Shown: positions 48,217-58,045 of the stretch, one piece after another
How the letters are laid out: every line of letters begins with the position of its first letter
Position numbering within the stretch: the first letter of the stretch is position 1
DNA from: Cylindrodendrum hubeiense
Lineage: Eukaryota; Ascomycota; Sordariomycetes; Hypocreales; Nectriaceae
Assembly: GCA_014621425.1 (NCBI GenBank)
Contig: JAANBB010000017.1
Coordinates: 1-64,000 of the forward strand
Direction of reading: 5' to 3'
DNA: 64,000 nucleotides
Position numbers and translations under genes: made by a program
Notes under the pieces: generated by a model
Seen by the model: the letters and a program-made list of their open reading frames with translations, nothing else
Database searches by the model: none
What the model was told of the DNA's origin: nothing

Positions 48217-48280
48217 GCCTACCTACCTACCTAGGTATCCACCTTAATTGCATTCCCGCGTGCCTAAAGTACCTAAGGTA
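48217..48280. repeat. CCTACCTACC / TAGGTA motif cluster
   Basis: Tandem CCTA units, then CTAGGTATCC and later AAAGTACCTAAGGTA. Lies in the 5.5-kb gap upstream of the cyclin. Confidence 0.8.
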
Positions 48281-49040
48281 GTCTGCACATGGTGTGTGGC
48301 AGAGCGAGGAGGTGCCTCCCAGTACACCTGCCTGTTATCTACCCAGTTCCCGCCAGCACGCAAGAAAGCCCGCCGTGATGCGAGAAGTTCCGGATAACGC
48401 GCCGTGTGGTTTTTTTTTCGCATGGCTCCTTTATTCCGGCTTTAGTTCCCGGGAAGAACCCCCGGAACCCCAGAATCACACACGCCGCCGTAGCGCATGC
48501 TTCCGTGGGATGGAGGACACAAGACGAGGTACTTTAACGCTGCGCTGTGTCACGCAGGGAAGGGCTACGAGAGGCGCCGCCCACCCCGGGAAGTTCCCCT
48601 CCTAAAAGGCCAAGGCGCAACATCAGCCAAGGCTTGTCGCACGTGGGCAGGTTCCCAGTATGTCTGCCGCCTTGGGGATACAGGACCCTTGGCGGGGGTG
48701 ACATGCGCATGAGGTTCCGCGAGTACGATCAACGTTGGTCGTTTACGCCAGACGTATCCGTATCTCGCGGCGAAGTCGTTCTCATGACTGCGGCGGACAA
48801 CTACTACGTACGCAACGCCCTCTCTGCGCCGCTAGGATGGGAACGTGGCTGGTTGCAAGAGAGAGCATGCACACGGGCCGGAGACGGAAGCGGGAGCCAG
48901 GACATGCATCGTTCCTAGCCATGGTTTCTGATCAAGGTCATGGTCATGTTCGTGCCCGTCGCGGGTCACAGAAAATGAGGAGTCGGGGTACCGGTGACCA
49001 GGGCATTTGTACCATACACACCCTTAGCCCGCGCCTCAAT

Positions 49041-49075
49041 CAACCAGGTCAACCAGGCCAACCAGGTCATCCAGG
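49041..49075. repeat. 9-bp tandem repeat CAACCAGGT
   Basis: About four imperfect copies in gene-free DNA. Confidence 0.75.
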
Positions 49076-50557
49076 GATCAGCGCCGGCGAGTGATAAGGC
49101 CCTCGAAGAGCACTGGACGATCGAGGCCATTCGGGTTGGGCTGGGTGCAGGATCAGTGGCCAAGGGGGGTTGTTTCAGCAGCGACAGCCCCCAATCGTCA
49201 TCATCATCCCTTCCATCATCACCATGTTTGGTGCATTGGCAAGATTGGGCACCACCAACAACAACTCCTCATGATGGCCCACGCTACTGCCATCGGAGCC
49301 GGTCAAGGAATTCTCGGCTTTCCCCTGCGCAAGACTCTCTTCCCCATAGTCCCTGTCCCTGTTGGTATCGTACATTGCCACGCGGGTTATGTTCCTCATT
49401 GCAGCTCTCCGTCAACCACAGCCCCCATGCTGCACTCCTCCCTACTTCGACACTGCGCTGTAACCACATCCTTTCTTTATTGCCATGGTTCACCCCTCGA
49501 AGCCAAATCCCCCCCCCCCTCCCCCTTGCGTACAGTAGCACAATCCCATCCCGTCTTCGCCTCACCCAACGACATGCATGACATGGGCAAACCCAACAAC
49601 TATGCCCATGACCAATCTCCTCCCTTGATGCCCTCACGCCTTTCGCATCCCGTCTCGCGTCGACACACGTGCCCGAACCGGCCGGCCTCTCCTTTCCTCT
49701 CCTTTCCCTAGTCGCGATTGCAAACCACCTCCAATCCTGCTCCTAAATTCATATGTGACGCAAACCTCAACGGGTAACGCATCTCACCGCCTACTAGATA
49801 GCACATATCAGCGACAGTTACTGGCCAGCCACACCCTCCATCCCCTTTGTTCCCGCTGTCGCAGCTTATGCCGCCAACCCACACATTTCCCTCCGAGCCA
49901 AATTCCATCCACACATCCGCCATTGTACATTACGTCTTTCCACAGCTTAACTGATCAAAGCCCTCATCGGTTGTCTACCTCTTCGCTGCATCTCGGCCTC
50001 ATTCGTCGCACGTAACCCACACCTCCTGCAGCTACCCCCTCCTCCATGCTAAGGTACCGTTCAAGCCCACAGTCTCCTCTTTCACCGCTCTTCGGAGGCT
50101 TCGTCGCATTTCTCAGCCTTGACGGTGCTGTTGTGGAGGGGTTTTCTTGTTTGACCCCTGTCCGCCTCACCTCCCCTCGCCTCACTTCGTACATACTTCA
50201 TACATGGTTGCGTAAATCGTTCCTAGTCGTTTCCAGATAACGACCCGGAGGAAGGAATGGAAGCATGGAAGCACCCGGTGGCCCGCAGTGCCCCCCCTTC
50301 CGATCCCGTTCCGCTCACACGGTGGATCCCCCGTGCGTGCCTTGCAAGTCTCGGTAAATGCTCTTTCATCATTGATCCGATTATCTAGTGTACAGCGCCG
50401 ACTGTTGTCTAGCCTTCAACCACAAGCCTCTTGTCTCTTGTCTCCCCAGTATCCGTTGTTTCTGGTCTGGTTCTTCGGCGTCTCTTCTACCCTCCTTGAC
50501 GTGTCATGCCGAGTTCCGTAGAGACCCAGCAGTCACGATCACACTCTTCCTCGCCCT

Positions 50558-51525
50558 TCACTCGTGCCGCACAGCGTAATCCGTGTCCGGCAGGTACAGG
50601 TGACGGTCCGCGCCGTTCTTGGTCAGCACCACCATTCGGATGACACCACCGGAGCTGCCATCCCACTTGATGGCCTCTCTCAACGCCCCCTTGACAAAGT
50701 CGACTGCCTCAGCCTCCTCCATACCCTCTTCCCAGTTCGCATCGCAGTAACCGTAGATGTACGTCGATCCAGAGCCGCCGATGGAGTATGCCTGCTTGTG
50801 GAGGGAACCGCCCAGGGGAATCGAGTATACCTGACCACCGAATCTCTCATCCCATCCAGCAATAATAAGTCCAGCCCTGTTTATATCTCATCAGTCTCCC
50901 GGTCCACCGTGGGTGAGGGGCCCAGGCATCTGCAACTTACGACAGGCGGTCCTTGTTGGAATAGCAAATCTCCTGGAAGATGGAGGCGGCAGTTTGTGTC
51001 ATGGGGGGCTTGCCGTTCTGCATCGCAAACAGTCCCAGCTGGTATTGCACGATGTCGGCCACAGCCTGCGTGTCAGCGGCCGAGCCAGATCGGCAGCACC
51101 AAATGGTGTCGTGTACTCTCGTCAACTTGTCCGTCACTCGGTTCGCAATGTAAGATCCGGTCGTCGTTCGCGAATCAGCTCCTGCAGGGGGCGTCAGCAA
51201 TCCGATTCCTAGTCCCGAGGCCGGCTCTCATACCTAGAATAACTCCATCCTTGAAAGTAACCGCCATACTGCCTTCTTGTTAGGGTTAAGTGACGTCGGG
51301 ATAGCGAGGGAGACATACATCGAGGTACCCAGGCTGGCCATCGGTTAGCATCATCCATACAAAGTAGGGACATTGTATACTTACTTCACCTCGCCCTTCT
51401 TCAGCCGATCCATATCAACGTGGATTCCATCTGGCGGCATTCTGTAAGCTTCCATAACCACAATGCCAGATATGACGAGCTCCAAACTCACCCTCGTTCA
51501 ATACTCCAGCGTTACTGAATTCCAT
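50558..51525 (-). CDS. PRE3: 20S proteasome subunit beta-1 (caspase-like protease subunit)
   Basis: Cleaves after acidic residues inside the 20S core. From the 3' end, exons 50558-50876, 50941-51181, 51234-51268, 51319-51333 and 51385 onward join in frame. The fourth is a 15-nt microexon that supplies LGTS, including the catalytic threonine. Counting from ATG 51440 ([19 protein letters not shown], 221 residues), the nucleophile is T22, with D38, K54 and the S1-pocket arginine R66 in [10 protein letters not shown]; all fit beta-1. A further upstream exon 51492-51525 ([11 protein letters not shown]) looks real but joins in frame only if the acceptor is at 51449, giving a 43-nt intron and 235 residues. 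The more usual acceptor at 51442 leaves it out of frame. So the exact N-terminus of the propeptide is uncertain. Six exons in under 1 kb is intron-dense for this window. Confidence 0.93.
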
Positions 51526-52037
51526 GATGACGGTTCGTACAGTATGTGAATGCTCTGGGTTTCGGGTGTGGTATCGGTCAGGAAATTATGATGCTAGTAG
51601 TGTGGTGTTTCGTCGTCGTCGTCGTTGTTCGTTGCTTGCGGAAGGCTGGAGCTCATGTTGAGCTCAGGCAGCTCTGAACGCGCAGCCGCGCCCCGACCCA
51701 CTTCAATGTCATGTGCACGGTCACGTGGTATGCCTTTCCAAACCGGTCCGGCCTGTGGCAACGATCAAACATATCCCAAGGAATTGAATGGAAGGGCAGT
51801 TTATGGGGATGGTGGGGTTCTCATGATATCCCAGTCCTGGTGCTTTGTCAAATAACAACAGACACTCGCGAAGTGATGCGATGGAAGAAGTGATGGATTT
51901 CGCCTGATTCAAAACACGTCGCCCCAAGTCATTTGGTGCAATCGGGCGGCCTGGTCCCGCCAAAGCCAGTGGTATTACTGCCGGAACACCCGTATTGATG
52001 ATCTAAAAAGTACTCGCACATATTCGTACATACTCCA
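51526..52037. other. Promoter of proteasome beta-1 gene and 3' region of ERV2-like gene
   Basis: About 510 bases between two tandem minus-strand genes. A (CGT)n-like GTCGTCGTCGTC tract occurs near 51612-51625. No coding feature recognised. Confidence 0.55.
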
Positions 52038-52774
52038 TCAGTGCTTGTGCAGCTCGATGTCGGGTTCCTCAGCCTGTGCGCTTTCGGAACCTTTCCCTCC
52101 CTCGCTTCCTTCGACCTCTTTGACTCCCTCAACTCCTTCGACTCCCTCCTTCTTCTTATCATCGCCACATCCGCAATCGTAAAAATCGCCAATCTTGCTG
52201 CAGTCGAACAAAGGCTTGTGCACCTTCTCGTTGACAATATTGTGCATGAAGCAGAGCCATCCCGCGGCTGCGTTGCGACTGCTGGTCTGAGGTGGGTACT
52301 CCACCAAGAGTCCACGGAAGTGTTTGGCACACTGGCCACAGGGATATAGGCGGGCGAACAGGTGCACGAAGGTCTCGAGGGCCATGCGATCGTCTTTTGA
52401 GGGTTCGTCGGGGAAACGCGACATCATCGTGTGAAGAAACTTCCACGTGGCATGACCAAGCTCGGCCCTGTGGGAGACGCTGTTAGCAACTGGTATCCCG
52501 GTGGCATATTCAGCTAGAAGAAGACTGGGGGCTTACTTGAGCGTGGCATTCTCCAGGCGAGGCGCAATGGACTCGCCTTGGAGGAAACCTTCGGGAATAG
52601 CATTGAGATCGACCACAAATTCGGACTTCTCGCCCTCCTTCAGGGGCTCGCCATGGGGTGGTTCGCGAAGCCAGGAACAACGCTCCCCGACGGGCCGGAG
52701 AAGAGGTAGGACAGAGTGCAAAAGGCCACAAGGACCAGGACAAATGTCAGGGTGAGGTGCTGTCGGCGAGCCAT
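52038..52774 (-). pseudogene. ERV2: ERV2-type FAD-dependent sulfhydryl oxidase; apparent 1-nt frameshift in N-terminal linker
   Basis: ER-lumen enzyme that makes disulfides using FAD and oxygen. Exon 52038-52467 holds the Erv fold: HATWKFLHTMMSRFPDEP, the redox pair YPCGQCAKHF, and the FAD-binding WLCFMHNIVNEKVHK region, with a CGCG pair before an acidic Glu-Gly-Val repeat tail ending IELHKH. Exon 52537-52774 starts MARRQHLTLTFVLVLVAFCT, a membrane anchor. That frame hits a stop after about 45 codons, while the conserved GEPLKEGEKSEFVVDLN is in another frame. The two exons total 668 nt, one short of a multiple of three, so one missing base near 52680-52700 (GGGG or CC runs) restores continuity. 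No intron can fit in the gap. A sequencing error is more likely than true inactivation, since the enzyme core is intact. 'Pseudogene' here marks the break only. Confidence 0.75.
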
Positions 52775-54905
52775 AATTAGGGAGTGAAATAGAGGATGAT
52801 CCTCCGTGTAGGTTGACGGATCATGACTCCCTTAAGATAAAACCGTTCCACGTTCGAGAATGGGCCGCGCCCGCTGCATCAGGCGAGGCTACGGGGGTTT
52901 TGGCACCATTGGGCCAATAGCGGCAATGTAGGATCAATAGCCTGGTGCCTCAGGCGCGGCCTGTGGGTTCATGGAGGGGTCAATTAAGCGTGTGGGGCCG
53001 GGCCTCGCCGGGCCCGATGCTTGTGGATCCCCGCCTACTACCAGTCTTTACTGCTGCATGAGAACAACCAATGCTCTCTCAAAGCTTCGATCTTTCCAAT
53101 AATATACAACTCAATATCCCCGTTTTCTGTTGCTGGTCCAGTTCTCTATTGCTCTGCAATTTTCCCCTGTCCTGCGGTGCGCCAACCAATCCTCGGAGTG
53201 TAATCGCAGCATTTGAACAGGCACTCGGACGCGGGTCGGGCTCACGGACAACATTTTAAGCCTCAACAACAATACAAGTAACATGATAGCCTGGGCCTTA
53301 TACATTACACAGCGGTTCCTCTGGTTTGCCACCATTTCCTTCCTTTCTCTTGTTTGCTATTTGTCATTGAGATGCAGCTCGCCTCCAGCTTGTCGCACAG
53401 CTTCACGGTCACGGGACTTGCTGGTAGGTGAAGTTCATCAAAGCCCCACACATACCCTATACCAATCAAGTTTCTCGCGCATAGTTTAGATTGTGTCTTC
53501 TTGATGTCCCCTTTTTTTGTGTAAGCTTCGTCAGCTATGCTTCCATTCGGTCTCTTTACATCTTAGTGTCGCTCTTCTCTGAAGCTCCAGATCTATAGGT
53601 ATAACCTATGAGGTTGGTAACAGTGGCTCATACGGTAGATGTTTAACACGAGTTGCTTGATAAACGGGGTTATTGAAACCCAATTACCCACAGCATAGCA
53701 ACGAAGTCATCTCCATGGCATAACCCATAGATGACCATGAGTTATAGGTATTGTCCGACTCCATATTATACAAGGAACAGGAGCGATCATCACAAATATG
53801 TGTCAAGTCTCCCAAGATGTTCGGTATCCAGTGTTACCTTTATTAAGGCACACCAGTAATATGTCATATCGCAACGTGGACTCGCTGCCGAGATGAAACA
53901 TGGAAATAAACAGGCTTCTATCCACTAATGGCATCAGGTCTTCTATCAGACTGCCTCCGTCCCCTATATGAGTTTGCAAGATGGGCAACCTGGGAATGTT
54001 GCCGCGAGTCCATAGAAGCAAACAATGGCACTGCTCGTCTATAAGACCCGAAGCACCAATAAACAGCAACCAAATATTCAATACGGTACAAATTACACAG
54101 AGAACCCCCAAAATAATACCGACCTACACATATCAAGATATAAACCCATTACAACAAGCGAATGAATGCCCCTACCCTATACATAGGACTTGTGTACTGA
54201 TCGCCTGAGGGGCACCAATCAACCATCAAACGATGAACAAAGTCAACACGTCATGTGAAGATTAGAATACATCAAAACGGCATCCGGGATAGGTCATGTG
54301 CCGTATCATTCTTCCAGGGTGCTTGATGATCTTCTTTGTACTAATCCTCCCATTGCAACAGTAGCAGGCTGGCATTATGTTGTGTACGTGGGGACATGAA
54401 TGTAAACACAGCGTAAATAGAGAAGAGATGATCAGCGGTATTGAAAATAAATGCGACAGAGAGAAATACCAATAAATGCGGACAAAGAATGGGGGGGGTT
54501 TGTGGTGTATTGGTAGTGTTGGACACATCATAGGATATTCTCATCACAACCGAGGATAAGCTGGAGACAAACAACTTCCAGGTAAAGACAAGTCAGTCAC
54601 AGAGGCAGACAAAACTTACAATAACGCAATTTTGATTACGTGAATTGAAATATGACCATACAGCGGGTGAATGCACCTCCTTCATGTACATGGTAGTCCT
54701 CAAATCCGAGAGACCTGGCGAATTACCACGACCAACAACGAGAACGAGCAACAAGGCCTTTCGGTGTTTATTCAGAACAAGCCATTATTCGACATCGAGT
54801 GTAAATCCCCACCCCTTACTCGCATAATTGTTTTGAGTGGCCTATCATAAATTGCAATATGATACATGCGGTGCCACTCTAGCATTCACGAAATGAAGAG
54901 GACTC

Positions 54906-54947
54906 CAAGGTCCAGGTTAAGAAGCACCTTTGTAAACCTGGACCTTG
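54906..54947. repeat. 13-bp perfect inverted repeat with 16-nt loop
   Basis: CAAGGTCCAGGTT at 54906-54918 is the exact reverse complement of AACCTGGACCTTG at 54935-54947. It could form a stable hairpin in RNA or DNA. No gene is adjacent. Confidence 0.9.
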
Positions 54948-57795
54948 AAAGTACATAAAATACGCATACGTGCCGGATTGGTGGATGCCAAGGGTGGATG
55001 TCACGAGACAGACTGAGTCGTTCGACGAAGTGGCGATAATTCACAGCGATTCGCGGTAAACTTACATTCCAATGCTGCTTCAGTTCTTGCCCATGCACCA
55101 GCCACCTCTTTCACGGCCTGCGAACGGAATCCCCTCACGTAATGGTCATCGATGGGCAGGGGTGGTCGACTTGGAGGGGCTAACATTCCTGCAAGGAGGG
55201 GAAGAACAAAGGGTCGAGTCGTGCCTTGTGACGTATTGCATTCCAGTGATGCGAATAGTCGATTTCCTCACATGGCGTGGGAATAAATGTCTGTCTCTGT
55301 GTGAGACGATGCTTGGACAGCTATGTAGTTACGTAGGCCTAGGAGTGATTCGGTATGTGATGGCGAGACCAAGTCTGGCTTCACTGACCAGCCATCAAGT
55401 TTTTCGACGCACACCTTGTACGTAGTTTATTACACGGGAGCAGAGACAACTCCGCAAGCTGGTAGGTAGCCAATAGCTTTCTAGTCAAGTGAACGAAAAC
55501 AAATTTGGGCACAAAAGAAATATTTGCTTGGCAGCTCTTTTGGTTTGGGCATGACTGGGTTGCCGGCCTCGGAAGCAGTCAGCTTTCTGATGTGTCACCA
55601 ACGACTGTGGTGGGATAATTGATTAAAGATGAGGCGCACAAATGTAGCATTGATAGCGGCAACGCCAATGGACAAGACAGGTCTAACGGCAAAAAAAAGA
55701 ATCAATTCTTCGGGAGGCCGCGAGACATACAGTGGACCTGGAGAGGTCAGCTGGCTGTGTTTAGGAACTGAACACTCGCTACGTAGTTGGTGGCTCAGGC
55801 GAGACAGGAGACGACGGTGAACTGTCTCAGGACGTCGCGTACCCGCGATTGCTCACAGGCCAGGCTAGAGGATTCGAGACTACGAAGGGGCAGATGAATC
55901 CGCATTGTCTGTAGTCGTAAGTTTTGGACTGACTAGGTGTCTCAGGCAGAGCCAGACCAACAAGTGGATTTGCACATGGCCAAGAAAGAGCTCAACGCGC
56001 CTGGCAATAGCGCGAGTGGTGAGATGGGCCAGTGTCGATAGAGCGCGCGTTCAAGTTCAGCTTCTCATTTTAGACGCTGCTAGGTTATGGAGCACTGCGA
56101 GAACGGTCTGACCGACCAGGCAGCGGGCAGCGGGCAGCGGTAGTGGTGGTGCGGTGGATCGTGGACATGGTGGTGGAGTGAGCAGGTGTGGCTGCCACCA
56201 TCCAACACCAACTTTCGGGTGATGGCCGATGCCCTATGGCCGATGCCCTGATGGGCCGACACGACTGCAATGGATTTCAGGGGGTTCCTATTTCAAGAAA
56301 TCGCCCGTTGTTTCCGTACTCCGAAGCCAGATGTGGCGACTAGCTCTTAGAGTTGAGGAACAGTGTGAATGGGCCGCCAGGGAGAGAACCACAGCCGATG
56401 TGCCCGATAGTGGCCCAGTCCGGCGGTGGAAGCCAAGGGTAAGGGAGCATTAGAGGCAATAATTGCTGACAATCGCTGGGGCTACAGGGAGCGGCTTGCC
56501 AGCGCAGCCAGATTGGGTGAGACCATCCCGATCGGGTTCAAGGCCTTGGGACTCGCCTCGTATTATGGGCGACGGCAGAGCCAGAGGCTGGCCAAGGCGC
56601 TCGAGCAATTGGCCATTTTGGCTCCAGGTCGTGTGGATTTTGGTCGAAAATGCATGCTTCAGGTGAGCCGGAGACCCGGAGGGGAGGCGGACTGGGGAGA
56701 TCCCAATACAGACTAACATTATAGCAAAAGCTACAGTACGAGTGGTAGCAGCTGGTATGGGACCGCCATAATGGGATGCAATTCAGGTGGACTAGTTCGG
56801 GTCCGGTCGGCGACGGACTCCGTATCTGCAAAGATCGTCGTGTCTATGTATAGAAGCCGCAGCGAAGAAACAAGAAACACGGCACACGACGGTGGAAGAA
56901 CAAGAAGGCAGGGGGCACGGACAGAAGATGCAGAAACACGCTCCCACCGTCGTCGTCGCTTTCGGGAAATAGAGGCTCGCAGGGCGGATGGGCGGAGATT
57001 TTTGATCAGGTCTGGTCGAGGACATCCATATTGCATCGTACATTAGTGAGAAGGGCTAGTGACTACATACTACATACCACATATCAGATAATTACTACAT
57101 ACTACATACTCGGTAGTACGTTGCAGAATGGCAGTTGGCTGGGGGTGATGCTGGCCAGAGGCAATGGGCCTTGAGTTGAGATGCGATGAGACGAGACGAG
57201 ACCTGACGCGAACAAGACATTTGTTGATGCTGTGGCATTTGTTGTGGCATTTGTTGGGCATTGTTCGTGTTACCCACGACACTTTACATGAGCTATTGCA
57301 ATAACCTTTGGGAGCCATTTCGTGAGCGCTTCCATGGTGACCAGTCAAATGGCAAAAGCAAACGAGCCAAGACCGGCATCGTCGGCAGCGGACAAGGCAA
57401 CGGACAGGGCAACGGACAGGAACGGGAAGCTCTAGCAAACCCTGAGTGCCGTGCCGTACGCCAGAGACACAACGCCGGCCCCATCATCCATGTGCCGCAC
57501 GAAGAAAAGCAAAGATGACATCGACGAGCATGAGCTACTTCGCACCGGCTGCAACACGCGGACGGGACGCAGAGGGGACGCTGATGGGACGCGCAATTTC
57601 GGGGACATGAGCCACCGAGAGGAGCCCACCAAAGGGGGCGACGTTGGTGTCTCTTCGTAATGTGCTCGTCGCGTCCACGTGGAGTCGTGGAATTCGCTGC
57701 GACATGCCATGTGCTGTACTGTACCCCCGTACTGTACGTGGAGTAAGGCACCGGCTTGGGGACGGGTGGGTGTCCGGGAGAGTCACCACTCACCA

Positions 57796-57853
57796 GAGCC
57801 ACCAGTGAGAGCCACCAACCAAGTGAGCCACCAGTGAGCCACCAGTGAGCCAT
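57796..57853. repeat. Tandem repeat, unit GAGCCACCAGT
   Basis: About four to five imperfect copies of an 11-bp unit in gene-free DNA. Similar in composition to the CCACCAGAGG repeat at 29.6 kb. Confidence 0.75.
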
Positions 57854-57888
57854 GGAATACGTATGCTGCGCCGTATGTGTGCTGCTGC

Positions 57889-58045
57889 GTAGGTACCAAC
57901 CGAGGTAGGTAGGTAGCGAAGGTACCTACCTTACCTATGTATGTATGTGCTGCTGAGCTGAGATTTATTGACGATATTGGACGAGGAGGGAGTGTTCCTC
58001 CGTCCTGCAGAGTACCTACCTGATAAGGTACCTACCTAAGGTGGT
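57889..58045. repeat. GGTAGGTA / GTACCTACC motif cluster
   Basis: Direct and inverted copies of GGTAGGTA and GGTACCTACC, including ATGTATGTATG, spread over about 155 bases. This is the largest of five similar clusters in the gaps of this window (also near 1862-1890, 11613-11680, 41178-41240 and 48217-48280). Confidence 0.8.

Larger units (their letters stand above)
45072..50557. other. 5.5-kb gene-free upstream region of the cyclin gene
   Basis: No supported gene. It contains GGTGAGTGG- and GCCCAGT-rich sequence (45590-45780), an (AAAAT)n run (46829-46857), a TACCTACC/TAGGTA cluster (48217-48280), CAACCAGGT repeats (49041-49075), and a C-run near 49512-49520. The ORFs at 47109-47592 on both strands are antisense mirror images with Leu- or Arg-rich low complexity and no domain. 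It may hold a long cyclin promoter or non-coding transcripts. Confidence 0.45.
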
